Assembly: GCA_963706425.1 (NCBI GenBank)
Contig: CAVPMN010000001.1
Location: forward strand, 868,001 to 932,000
DNA: 64,000 nucleotides
Source: CAVPMN01 sp963706425
Lineage (GTDB): Bacteria > Actinomycetota > Acidimicrobiia > Acidimicrobiales > Acidimicrobilacustridaceae
Direction: 5' to 3'
Shown here in pieces: positions 8,380-17,482 of the stretch. Numbering within the stretch: position 1 is the first letter of the stretch; every line of letters starts with the position of its first letter. Made by a program: the position numbers and the translations under genes. The notes beneath the pieces were generated by a model, which was given only the letters and a program-made list of their open reading frames with translations, searched no databases and was not told the DNA's origin.

Positions 8380-9963
8380 TCAGACGCCGCGCAACGAGCC
8401 GGGCCGATCGACCACGGACGGATCCTCGCCGCTGTCGCGCACCCGGACGATGCGGTTGATGGCATTGAGGAAGGCACGGGCGGAGGCCTCGACCACGTCG
8501 GTGGACAGGCCCCGCCCGGGCATGGCCACGCCGTCGACCTCGAAGCGCAGCGCCACGTCGGCCAGGGCGTCGACCCCGCCCGTCACCGAGGTGACGGAGT
8601 AGTCGGTGAGCCGGCCCTCGATGCCGGTGGCCTGCCGGATGGCGGTGCACGCCGCTTCGACCATGCCGTCGCCGGTGGCCATGGCTTCGGTCTTCTCGCC
8701 CTGATGGTCGAGCACGATCGTGGCGGTGGGAGTGGAGTTGGTGCCGCCGTGGCAGTCGACCGACACCAGCTGAAAGGCATAGCGCACGGTGTCGCCCACC
8801 TCTTCGGCGACGAGTGCTTCGAGGTCGGCGTCGGTGAGCTGCACCTTGCGGTCGGCCAACTCCTTGAACCTGGCGAACGCCTGGTTGAGCGCGTCGCCGT
8901 GCAGGTCGTAGCCCATGTTCTTGAGGGTGTCGGCGAACGCGTGCCGACCGGAGTGCTTGCCGAGCACGATCTGGCTCTCGACCTGCCCGACCGCCGACGG
9001 GTCCATGATCTCGTAGGTCGTGCGCTCCTTCAGCACGCCGTCCTGGTGGATGCCTGACTCGTGCGCGAAGGCGTTGCGGCCGACGACCGCCTTGTTGTAC
9101 TGCACCGGATAGCCCGTGAGGCGGCTGACCAGCCGGCTGCTGCGGGCCAGCTCCTCGGCTCGGATGCCGGTGTCGACCCCGCCGAAGTAGTCGGGGCGGG
9201 TGCGCAAGGCCATCACGACCTCTTCCATCGCCGCGTTGCCGGCGCGCTCGCCAATGCCGTTGATGGTGCACTCGACCTGGCGCGCGCCGGCGTGCACCCC
9301 CGCCAACGAGTTGGCAACCGCCAAGCCGAGGTCGTCGTGGCAGTGGGTGGAGATGATGTAGTCGCCGCGCACCTTGCTGCGGATCAGCTGCAGCCGGGCG
9401 GCGTACTCCTCGGGGATGCCGTAGCCGACGGTGTCGGGGATGTTGAGCGTCGTCGCCCCGTTGTCGACTGCGATCTGCAGCACCTCGCACATGAAGTCGA
9501 AGTCGGAGCGCGACGCGTCTTCGGGTGAGAACTCGACGTCGTCGGTGTATCGCTTGGCGTGGGCCACCGCCGTAGCCGCCTCGGTCTTCACCTGCTCGGG
9601 CGTCATCCGCAGCTTGTTGCGCATGTGGATCTCGCTGGTGGCGATGAAGGTGTGGATCCGCGCTCGCTCCGCGGGCTCGATGGCCTCCCAACAACGGTCG
9701 ATGTCGGCCAGCGCGGTGCGCGACAGGCCGCACACCACCGGCCCTCGCACCGAGGTGGCGATGGCGTGCACCGACTCGAAGTCGCCCTGGCTGGCGACGG
9801 GGAAACCAGCCTCGATCACGTCGACCCCCAAGCGGGCCAACTGCTCGGCGATCTCGAGCTTCTCGCCCTGATCGAGAGAGATCCCAGGCGATTGCTCACC
9901 ATCGCGAAGGGTGGTGTCGAAGATGACCACACGACCAGGGTCGGGCCGACCGGTGACGCTCAT
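8380..9963 (-). CDS. leuA: 2-isopropylmalate synthase
   Basis: First committed step of leucine synthesis: acetyl-CoA plus 2-oxoisovalerate gives 2-isopropylmalate. At 527 aa it has the usual layout. The DRE-TIM barrel begins with DTTLRDGEQSPG near residue 16, the metal motif HCHDDLGLA is near 205, and NGIGERAGNAAMEE follows. The C-terminal allosteric LeuA dimer domain (VDCHGGTNSTPTA, SVTGGVDALA) is present, so leucine feedback is expected. Homocitrate and citramalate synthases are related, but the full regulatory domain and the leuCD neighbours favour LeuA. It is convergent with the propeller gene. Confidence 0.92.
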   Translation of the reverse strand: MSVTGRPDPGRVVIFDTTLRDGEQSPGISLDQGEKLEIAEQLARLGVDVIEAGFPVASQGDFESVHAIATSVRGPVVCGLSRTALADIDRCWEAIEPAERARIHTFIATSEIHMRNKLRMTPEQVKTEAATAVAHAKRYTDDVEFSPEDASRSDFDFMCEVLQIAVDNGATTLNIPDTVGYGIPEEYAARLQLIRSKVRGDYIISTHCHDDLGLAVANSLAGVHAGARQVECTINGIGERAGNAAMEEVVMALRTRPDYFGGVDTGIRAEELARSSRLVSRLTGYPVQYNKAVVGRNAFAHESGIHQDGVLKERTTYEIMDPSAVGQVESQIVLGKHSGRHAFADTLKNMGYDLHGDALNQAFARFKELADRKVQLTDADLEALVAEEVGDTVRYAFQLVSVDCHGGTNSTPTATIVLDHQGEKTEAMATGDGMVEAACTAIRQATGIEGRLTDYSVTSVTGGVDALADVALRFEVDGVAMPGRGLSTDVVEASARAFLNAINRIVRVRDSGEDPSVVDRPGSLRGV

Positions 9964-9990
9964 GCGGAGCCTTTCGTCGAGGTAGCGCGG

Positions 9991-10008
9991 CCAGGAGCGA
10001 ACTCCTGG
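9991..10008 (-). other. Stem-loop in the leuA 5' region
   Basis: On the minus strand CCAGGAG-TTCG-CTCCTGG forms a 7-bp stem closed by a stable TTCG tetraloop, 28 nt upstream of the leuA ATG. No Leu-rich leader peptide is seen here, so a role in attenuation is not supported; it may affect leader stability or translation. Confidence 0.4.
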
Positions 10009-10065
10009 GGGCGGCGACTACGGTACCTACTCAGTCGCATCCCTCGTCGCCCCTCGGGAGGCATC

Positions 10066-10305
10066 GTGTTCCGTCGCGTAGCCCGCATCACCTTCAAACT
10101 CGGCCTCATCGCCGCCGTCGCCGTCGGGGTGGCCGTCGTGGTCAAGAAACTCACCGCCCCGCCACCCGCGCCCGCCTCACTCGAGCCATGGCCGCCGCTC
10201 GCCACCGAAGCGCCGGCGCCCACCGAGTCGGTGAGCACCGGCGCTGAGGGTTCGAACGGCGAGGCGGCGACCACGTCCGAGGAAGCCGCACCGTCGAGCA
10301 ACTGA
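10066..10305 (+). CDS. Small single-pass membrane protein, unknown function
   Basis: A 79-aa protein. A short basic start (FRRVARITFK) precedes one membrane segment (LGLIAAVAVGVAVVV), then a Pro/Ala/Thr/Ser-rich acidic tail. The start GTG 10066 is preceded by GGGAGG at 5-6 nt. The composition fits a membrane-anchored extracytoplasmic tail with no fold I recognise. It is divergent from leuA and convergent with the copper chaperone gene. Small size and low complexity leave some doubt. Confidence 0.5.
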   Translation: MFRRVARITFKLGLIAAVAVGVAVVVKKLTAPPPAPASLEPWPPLATEAPAPTESVSTGAEGSNGEAATTSEEAAPSSN

Positions 10306-10324
10306 CCGATGCGGCGCTCGGGCG

Positions 10325-10898
10325 TCAGCTCGAGCGCACCTCGGCTTCCACCGTCTGCGGGTCGCCCGTCTCGAAGGTGAGCGTGAGCTCCACGGTGGTG
10401 CCCTCTTCGAGCGGCGCGGGCAGCTCGAGCAGCATGATGTGCATTCCGCCGGGCTCGAGGTTCACCGTCTCGCCGGCGGGCAGCTCGATCTGATCGACCT
10501 GACGCATCTCCATCATGCCCATGGCGGTGTCGGGGCTCATCTCGTCGGCCATCGTGTTGGGGCCCTCGTCGCCGGCCATCGTGTTGGGGCTCATCTCGTC
10601 GCCATCGGCTCGGCGGCTCACCGTCTCGTGCAGCTCGACCGTGCCGGCCACGCTCGACGGCACCGACGCGGACACCAACGCGTCGTCCTCATCACCGTCG
10701 TTGGTGATGGTCATGTAGCAGGCACCCGCCGTGGCCATGGCGGGCGACGTGCGACACCAGGCATCGGCCACCACGAGCTGGGCCTCCGATCCCAGCGGTG
10801 GTCGTCGAGGACGACTCGTCGTCATCGCTGTCTCCGCACGCCGCGGCACCCAGTGCCAGCACCGCCACGACGGCCAAACCAAGTACTCGAGACCGCAT
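10325..10898 (-). CDS. PCu(A)C-type copper chaperone lipoprotein (one frame break)
   Basis: Periplasmic-side copper chaperone; the family delivers Cu(I) to cytochrome oxidase, usually with SCO proteins. The N-terminus (MRSRVLGLAVVAVLALGAAAC) is a lipoprotein signal followed by an acidic linker. The domain then runs from AWCRTSPAMA to the end and holds His in VELHE, Met in MMEMRQ and the HIM motif. An unusual Met-rich stretch of about 30 residues with repeated NTMA/EMSP units sits between the His and Met ligands. The frame breaks once at about 10788-10798; the repaired length is 190 aa. ATG 10898 has GGAGGAG upstream. It is divergent from sco1. Confidence 0.8.
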
Positions 10899-11115
10899 GT
10901 TCTCCTCCACGTCTCGTCGACGATCGATCTCGCCGACGTTCGCGACGCGCCCGGGCGGGCGCGCCTGTTGTTCAAGTCGTCAGGATGGCGGCTCGAGTTC
11001 CCGTCCGGGTGAATCACGGCGAGTTCAGGACCTCAGACCCGCTCGGCCGGGACGTTCGGCCCAACTTCGCCCACCGACGGGAACTCAGCGGTCGGGCTGG
11101 GCGACAATGACAGCT

Positions 11116-11786
11116 ATGCGCCCCCACCGCCGCCTGACCCGCTGCCTCGTCGGCTTGGGCCTGGTCGGTCTGCTCGTCGTCGCCTCCGCCTGCGGCGCCG
11201 ACGACGCTTCGGTCACGGGCACCGAGTCCACCGCCGAATCGAGCTGACGGCGCGCTGAACGGCCTGGTACGACCCGAGCCCCTCCAGGTGGGTGCCGTCA
11301 CCCTGCCCGACGTCACGGTGGGCACGCCCGAGGCCCCGTTCGCCTTCAAGGCCGCCCCCGGTGAGCTGCTCATCGCCTACTTCGGCTACACGAGCTGCCC
11401 CGACGTGTGCCCCACGACGCTGGCCGACCTCAAGGTGGCCCGTGAGGAGCTCGGCGACCGACGCCGACCAGGTCGACCTGGCGATGGTGACCGTCGATCC
11501 CGAACGCGACACCGCCGAAGTGCTGAGCGGCTACCTCGGCTCGTTCGCCGACCGCTACCACGCCATCCGCACCACCGACCCCGCGGCGCTCCAAGCCGCC
11601 GAGGACGCCTTCGGATCGAGCTCGTCGGTCACCATCGCCGACGACGGCAAGGTCGAGGTGGCCCACAGCGCCACCACCTACGTCGTCGACGAGAACGGTA
11701 CGGTGCTCGTCGAGTGGCCCTTCGGCCTCGGCTCGGCGGAGATGGCGGCCGACCTGCAGGCCCTGCTCAACCGGGAGGCGACATGA
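11116..11786 (+). CDS. SCO1/SenC-family copper protein (two frame breaks)
   Basis: Thioredoxin-fold protein that helps build the CuA site of cytochrome c oxidase. A lipoprotein-like N-terminus (VGLLVVASAC) is followed by FGYTSCPDVCPTTLADL with the copper-binding CPDVC pair, VDPERDT, and the conserved His in VAHSATTYVVDENG. The frame breaks at about 11240-11245 and 11452-11461, each needing one base removed; the repaired length is about 222 aa. ATG 11116 is preceded by GACAAT at 7 nt, hinting at a leaderless start; ATG 11107 is the alternative. It overlaps the next gene by 4 nt (ATGA). Confidence 0.82.
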
Positions 11787-12211
11787 CCGACCCAAGCCCA
11801 CCGCAACCGACGCCCGAGGCCACCGAAGCCGTCGACGCCCGGGCCCCTCGCCGCAGCGCATGGGCGATCTACGCCGGGTTGTTGGTGCTGCTGATCGCCG
11901 CGGCCGCCGTGCTGACGGTGGTCGTGGTGCGCGACGACAGCTCGCAGGCGACCGAGTACCGCGTGGTGATCCCCCTGGGCACCGGCGAGCAGATCGACGC
12001 GGGCGAGCCCGTCGAGCTCATCCCCGCCGAGCTCGATCTCGATCTCTACACCAGCTTCGTCGTCGAGAACCACGACGAGCGCCTGCACGAGGTGGGCCCG
12101 TTCTCCGTGCGGCCCGGTGAGACGCTCAGCTACCAGTTCACCCAGGCGGGCACCTACAAGGGCACCTGCACGGTGCACCCCAGCGGCGACGTCACCATCG
12201 TCGTCACCTGA
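11783..12211 (+). CDS. Membrane-anchored cupredoxin-like protein
   Basis: A 142-aa protein. A cytoplasmic Pro/Ala-rich start is followed by one membrane helix (AIYAGLLVLLIAAAAVLTVVVV) and a small beta-rich domain. The domain ends ENHDERLHEVGPF, RPGETLSYQFTQAGTYKGTC, VHPSGD. The last parts resemble the copper loop of cupredoxins (Cys-x2-His), with a possible first His in RLHEV, but the usual axial Met is absent. Translational coupling to sco1 (4-nt overlap) supports a role in copper or oxidase assembly, which is inference. Confidence 0.6.
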   Translation: MTDPSPPQPTPEATEAVDARAPRRSAWAIYAGLLVLLIAAAAVLTVVVVRDDSSQATEYRVVIPLGTGEQIDAGEPVELIPAELDLDLYTSFVVENHDERLHEVGPFSVRPGETLSYQFTQAGTYKGTCTVHPSGDVTIVVT

Positions 12212-12228
12212 TCTGAGCCGCCTCTGGG

Positions 12229-13795
12229 TCAGCCGAGGTCGATGGCGTGCACCGACACGATGCCTTCGGCCGCCCGAAGCTGCTCCTGCACCTCGGCCGG
12301 CACCGCCTCGGAGGTCGCCAGCGCCATCAGCGCCGACTCGCCGGTGGCCGACTGACCGACGTCCATGTCGGCGATGTTGATGTTCGCGTTCGCCAGGGCC
12401 ATGCCGACCAGGCCGATCATGCCGGGCCGGTCCTCGTTGCGCACGACGAGCATGTGCTGGGACGGCGGCAGGTCGACGGTGTGATCGTCGACCATGACGA
12501 TGCGAGGATCGGCCCGCAAGCCCACGAGGGTGCCGGCCAGCGAGTGCTCGCCACTGCGCAGCGAGATCAGGTTGACGTAGTCGTGGGCGGTGGTGGTCTT
12601 CGACTCGCGCACCTCGATGCCCCGCTCGGCCGCCACCGCCGGGGCGTTCACATACGACACCGGCTCGTCGACCACCGGCCCGAAGTAGCCCTTGAGCACG
12701 GCAAGGGTGAGGATGCGGGTGTCGTAGCCGGCGATCTGGCCCTGGTACTCCACGTCGAGCGGCGCGCCCGGCCTCGACAGCGAGGCGAACAGCTCACCCA
12801 GACGCTCGGCCATGGCGAGAAACGGTCGTACGGTCTCGGACGCCTCGGCCGCGCTCACGTTGACCGCGAAGGGCACGAACTCGCCCGCCAGAGCCAACTC
12901 GACCTGCTCGGCGATGGTGTCGCCCGCCTTGTCCTGGGCCTCGTGGGTGCTGGCGCCCAGGTGCGGCGTGACGACGACCGACGGCAGCTCGAACAGCGGT
13001 GAGTCGGTGCACGGCTCGGTGTCGAACACGTCGAGCGCGGCACCTGCCACCTGGCCGGCGCGGACGGCGTCGGCCAGGTCCTGCTCGTTGACGATGCCGC
13101 CTCGGGCCACGTTGATGATGCGGATGCCCGGCTTGGCCTTGGCCAGGCGCTCGGCGTTGATGAGGCCGATGGTGTCGGGCGTGCGGGCCACGTGGAGCGT
13201 GACGAAGTCGGACACCGCCAACAGCTCGTCGAGATCGAGCAGATCGACGTTCATCTGCCGGGCCCGCTCGGCGGAGACGAACGGGTCGTAGGCGACCAGG
13301 CGCATGCCGAACGCCAACGCACGCTGGGCCACCAGCTTGCCGATGCGGCCGAGCCCCACGATGCCGAGCGTCTTGTCGGACAGCTCGACGCCGGTCCATC
13401 GCGAGCGCTCCCAGCGGCCGGCCTTCAGTGCCTCGTTGGCCTGGGCGATGTTGCGGGCCTGGGCCAACAGCAGCGCCATGGTGTGCTCGGCGGCCGACAG
13501 GGTGTTCGACTGGGGTGCGTTGACCACCATCACGCCTCGGGCGGTGGCTGCCTCGACGTCGACGTTGTCGAGACCGATGCCGGCTCGGCCGACCACCATG
13601 AGGTCGCGGCCGGCCGCCAGTACCTCGGCGGTCACCTGGGTGGCCGACCGGATGATGAGCGCGTGGGCGCCCACGATCAGCTCGAGCAACTCGTCGGGTG
13701 ACGCCCGGCGATCGCACGTCGACCTCGTGACCGGCCTGGCGGAGCCGGTCGAGTCCTCCCTCGGCGATCGTCTCGGTTACCAGGATCCGGGCCAT
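12229..13795 (-). CDS. serA: D-3-phosphoglycerate dehydrogenase (one frame break near the start)
   Basis: First step of serine synthesis. The N-terminus MARILVTETIAEGGLDRL is joined by a one-base frame break at about 13702-13716 to SPDELLELIVGAHALIIRSA. Then come RAGIGLDNVD, the NAD-binding GIVGLGRIGK, INVARGGIVNE, and the catalytic His in VVTPHLGAST. The C-terminal half holds the extended allosteric-substrate-binding region and an ACT domain (RNEDRPGMIGLVGMALANANINI), as in mycobacterial SerA. The repaired length is 521 aa, normal for this long type. It is the last gene of a same-strand run aspC-like, S9 peptidase, DUF2007, serA. Confidence 0.9.
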
Positions 13796-13860
13796 CGACT
13801 CATCCTGACCGGTCGGCCCGCCGGGCCGCCAATGCAACGGCCGCCCCCGGGGCCGGGTCC

Positions 13861-14205
13861 TCAGCCGCCGGAGAGCTTGTAGCTGACGAAGAAGGCGATC
13901 AGGGGAATGATGACCAGCGCGGCCCCGAAGATGGCGACCACGTAGGCCCACTCGGGGATGAGCGGCTCGTCGTCCTCGTCGTCGAGCTCGTCGGGCTCAG
14001 CGAGCCCGAGCACCCGGGACGCCTTCGCCAGGTCGACCGGCACCACCAACACCCGGAAGCTCGACGGAGCGGTCACGCCGTCGATCGCGCCGACGGGCTC
14101 CCAGGTGGCTCCCACCCCCTCGAGGGTGAGCGTTTCGACGGCCTGGCGGGCCTCGACGTCGGTGGGGAACTCGGCGACGGTGTCGAAGTCGGCATGGTCG
14201 GTCAT
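13861..14205 (-). CDS. DUF2007-like protein with C-terminal membrane helix
   Basis: A 114-aa protein. Residues 1-65 (FDTVAEFPTDVEARQAVETL ... SFRVLVVPVDLAKASRVLG) have the pattern of the DUF2007 'putative signal transducing' domain. An acidic linker follows, then one membrane helix (AYVVAIFGAALVIIPLIAFFV). Its ATG overlaps the stop of the S9 peptidase by 4 nt, so the two are translationally coupled. No molecular function is known for the domain. Confidence 0.65.
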   Translation of the reverse strand: MTDHADFDTVAEFPTDVEARQAVETLTLEGVGATWEPVGAIDGVTAPSSFRVLVVPVDLAKASRVLGLAEPDELDDEDDEPLIPEWAYVVAIFGAALVIIPLIAFFVSYKLSGG

Positions 14206-16184
14206 GGCGTGCCCATGTTCTCGATGTCGACCGGCGGCAGCGGGTCGGCCAGCGTGAATCCGAAGACCTGGGCGTAAAAGTACAGCTCGGCCTCGAGCAC
14301 CCGTTGGATGGTGGCCGCCTGCCGGAAGCCGTGCTGCTCACCCTCGAAGGCGAGGTAGGCGTAGGGCAGGCCTTTGGCCCGGAGCGCCTCGATGAGCATC
14401 TCGGCCTGGGAGGGCGGGACGATCTCGTCCTCGAGTCCCTGGAACACGATGAGCGGGCAGCTCAGCCCCGAGGTGTGGTTGATGGGCGAGCGCTCGACGT
14501 AGCGGTCACGCTGCTCGGGATAAGGACCGACCAGACCGTCGAGGTAGCGCGACTCGAACTTGTGGGTGTCGCGCGCCAGCGCTTCGAGATCGGTGACCCC
14601 GTAGAGGCTGGCGCCCGCACGGAAGGTGTCGTGAAACGCCAGCGCGCACAGGGTGGTGAATCCGCCGGCGCTGCCACCTCGGATGGCGAGCTGGTCGGCC
14701 GCCACTTCACCCTGCTCGACCAGATGACGGGCGACCGCCACGCAGTCGGCCACGTCGGCGACGCCCCACTCGCCGAGGAGCGCGTCGCGATAGCGACGCC
14801 CGAAGCCGGTGCTGCCGCGATAGTTCACGTCGGCCACCGCGAACCCGCGCGACGTCCAGTACTGGATGGTCAGGTTGAGCTGTGGGCGGGCGGCCGAGGT
14901 GGGACCGCCGTGGCCGATCACCACCAGCGGAGGGGCGGTTCCCTCCGGCGCCCGAGTGTCGGGATTCGTGGGCCGGTAGAGCAGTGCGTGGGCGACGGCA
15001 TCGTCGGTGGTGGGGAAGGTGATCGCCACGGGCTCGGAGAACCAGATGGGATCGACGCCGACCGTGCGACCGGTGCGCAGCGAGCCCACCTGGATCGCCG
15101 GGGTGTCGAGGCCGAGGGCGGCGACGATGGGCTCGCTGGTCGGTGAGGCACCGATCAGCACGGCCCCGCGGCCGTAGGGGCGGATCGACGAGATCGACGT
15201 GAACGGACCGTCGATCGGCGTCATCCCGCGGCCGTCGGCGTCGATGACGGCGAGACGATCGAGTCCCCGCTCGGCGATGGCACACAGCACCCGTCCGTCG
15301 TCGAGGACGGTGTAGCGCGACTGGTCGAAGACCCACTGCGGCACGCCGATCTCACCGTTGACCGGCGCCAGGTGCTGCGGCTCACCGAGCGACTCGCCGT
15401 CGAGCTGGGCGACGGTGAACCGGTAGAGGTTCCACCAGTTGCTCCGGTCGGACACGAACAACAGGCCGCCGTCGGGTGCCCACGAGGGCTGGCCCACCGA
15501 CTCGCCCGGGCCGCCCGCCAGCAGGCGCCGACCGGTCAGCTCGATGCCGTCGAGATCGTCGGCCAGGTCGGCGACCCACAGCTCGGTCGCGTCCCATGGC
15601 ATGTCCGGGTGGTTCCACTGCGTCCAGCAGAGGCGGCGTCCGTCGGGGCTGGGTCGGGGGAACGACACGAAGTCGGGACCGCTCACCAGCACGCGAGGTT
15701 CACCACCGTCGTGGGCGTCGATGGCCACGATCTCGTTCGCCGGCTCGCCGCCGGGGCCGTGCCACTCGCGCACGCACACCACCCAACGACCGTCGGCGGT
15801 CACCCGCCCGTCCGCGTAACGCGCGTCGGTGCCGGCGACCGGTGCCGGCGTGAGCGCACGCGGGGCGGCCTCTCCGTCGACGCGATAGAGCCGCTGGTCG
15901 GTCCAGTTGGCGAAGAAGAGGGCGTCGGCGTGCAGCCACCAGGCTCCGCCGCCGTACTCGTGCACCCGAGTGCGAGCCGAGAACCCCTCGGGGATGACGT
16001 CGACCGCCTCGCCACCGGGGCGGTGCCGGACCACCACCACCCGGCCCGCCTCGTGTGGACGAAGCTCGGACCACCACACGTCGTCGGTGCCGACGTGCAC
16101 CTCACCGACCGAGCTGGCAGCGTCGACGATGAGGGCCGCCGAGATCGGCGACGGCCACGATCCGTAGGGCAGTTCGGCTGGCAT
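14202..16184 (-). CDS. S9-family prolyl oligopeptidase/acyl-peptide hydrolase
   Basis: A 660-aa serine peptidase. An N-terminal beta-propeller (repeats such as FPRPSPDGRRLCWTQWNH and SWAPDGGLLFVSDR) gates a C-terminal alpha/beta hydrolase domain from about residue 410. The catalytic parts are visible: GGSAGGF (Ser nucleophile), the acid in GLEDEIVPP and His in GEQHGF. No signal peptide is seen, so it should be a cytoplasmic peptidase for short peptides. It begins 9 nt after the aspC-like stop and overlaps the next gene by 4 nt. Confidence 0.88.
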   Translation of the reverse strand: MPAELPYGSWPSPISAALIVDAASSVGEVHVGTDDVWWSELRPHEAGRVVVVRHRPGGEAVDVIPEGFSARTRVHEYGGGAWWLHADALFFANWTDQRLYRVDGEAAPRALTPAPVAGTDARYADGRVTADGRWVVCVREWHGPGGEPANEIVAIDAHDGGEPRVLVSGPDFVSFPRPSPDGRRLCWTQWNHPDMPWDATELWVADLADDLDGIELTGRRLLAGGPGESVGQPSWAPDGGLLFVSDRSNWWNLYRFTVAQLDGESLGEPQHLAPVNGEIGVPQWVFDQSRYTVLDDGRVLCAIAERGLDRLAVIDADGRGMTPIDGPFTSISSIRPYGRGAVLIGASPTSEPIVAALGLDTPAIQVGSLRTGRTVGVDPIWFSEPVAITFPTTDDAVAHALLYRPTNPDTRAPEGTAPPLVVIGHGGPTSAARPQLNLTIQYWTSRGFAVADVNYRGSTGFGRRYRDALLGEWGVADVADCVAVARHLVEQGEVAADQLAIRGGSAGGFTTLCALAFHDTFRAGASLYGVTDLEALARDTHKFESRYLDGLVGPYPEQRDRYVERSPINHTSGLSCPLIVFQGLEDEIVPPSQAEMLIEALRAKGLPYAYLAFEGEQHGFRQAATIQRVLEAELYFYAQVFGFTLADPLPPVDIENMGTP

Positions 16185-16193
16185 CGAGCGGGT

Positions 16194-17408
16194 TTAGCTG
16201 CCCTTGGCCAGGAGATCGCCGATGCGATCGAGCCCCTCGACCAGGTCGTCGTCGCCGAGGGCGAAGGACAGGCGGGCATAGCCGGGCGCGCCGAAGGCCT
16301 CGCCGGGCACGATGGCCACCTTCGCCTCGTCGAGGATGATCTCGGCCAGCTCGGCGGTGGTGGTGGGTGTGCGGCCCGCCAGCTCGCGGCCGAGCACGGC
16401 CTCGAACGACGGGAAGGCGTAGAAGGCCCCTTGCGGCTCGAGACAGGTGACGCCGGGCGATGGCGTTGAGCATCTTGTGCATGGTCTGGCCTCGCCGATC
16501 GAACGCGGCCCGCATCTCGGCGACCGCTTCGAGATCGCCCGACACCGCGGCCAGCGCGGCGCGCTGCGACACGTTGGCGACGTTGGACGTGGAGTGCGAT
16601 TGCAGGTTGGTGGCGGCCTTGATGAGATCGGCGGGGCCGATCATCCAGCCGACGCGCCAGCCGGTCATGGCGTAGGTCTTGGCCACACCGTTGAGCACCA
16701 CGCAGCGGTCGACCAGCTCCGGGACGACCGCGGGCATCGAGGTGAACCGGTGCTCGCCATAGGTGAGGTGCTCGTAGATCTCGTCGGTCACCACCCAGAT
16801 GCCGTGCTCGACCGCCCACTCGCCGATGGCCTCGCACCTCGTCCTCGGGGTAGACCGCGCCGGTCGGGTTGGACGGCGAGACGAACACCAGGGCCTTGGT
16901 GGCCGGCGTGCGCGCCGCCTCGAGTTGGTCGACCGTGACCCGGAACCCGGTGCTGCTCGGTGGTGGGGAGCACGATCGGCGACGCCCCGGCCAGGGCGAT
17001 GGGCTCGGGGTAGGTGGTCCAGTAGGGCGCCGGCAGCAGCACCTCGTCGCCAGGGTTCAGCAGCGACATGAACGTGTTGTAGACGGCGTGCTTGCCGCCG
17101 TTGGTGACGAGGATCTGACCGGGCAGCACCTCGTAGGCCGAGTCGCGGAGGGTCTTGGCCGCGATCGCCTCCTTGAGCTCGGGGAGGCCACCTGCGGGGC
17201 TGTAGCGGTGGTTCTTCGGGTCGAGGCACGCGGCGACGGCGGCCTCGACGATGCGCTCGGGCGTCGGGAAGTCGGGCTCGCCGGCACCGAAGCCGATGAC
17301 CGGCTCGCCGGCCGCCTTGAGCGCCTTGGCCCGGGCATCGACGGCCAGGGTGGCCGATTCGGTGATGGCGGCGACGCGTGTCGAGAGACGGGGGGTGGGT
17401 TCAGGCAT
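16194..17408 (-). CDS. Class I/II pyridoxal-phosphate aminotransferase, AspC-like (three frame breaks)
   Basis: Probably aspartate (or broad-range) aminotransferase. Ordered motifs are FGAGEPDFPTPERI, NHRYSPAGGLPELK, VTNGGKHAVYNTF, SPSNPTGAVY, VVTDEIYEHLTYGEHRF, LNGVAKTYAMTGWRVGW (PLP Lys in AKTYA) and ARLSFALGDDDL. The frame is interrupted at about 16951-16956, 16834-16837 and 16455-16461, each repaired by removing one base, giving 403 aa, normal for the family. ATG 17408 is chosen as the first start before the conserved region. Substrate choice (Asp, or Ala/Tyr) cannot be fixed from sequence. Confidence 0.85.
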
Positions 17409-17468
17409 GGCTCTCTGCTCGTCCGTGACGGGACCCGTTATCGGGATCGAGGGTGACTGAGGCGACGC

Positions 17469-17474
17469 TAGCGT
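17469..17474 (+). promoter_or_regulatory. Leaderless -10 box for serC (TAGCGT)
   Basis: TAGCGT ends 8 nt before ATG 17483, with no ribosome binding site between. The same hexamer recurs directly upstream of galT, the rhomboid gene and the enoyl-CoA hydratase gene. Confidence 0.55.
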
Positions 17475-17482
17475 GGCAGCCG

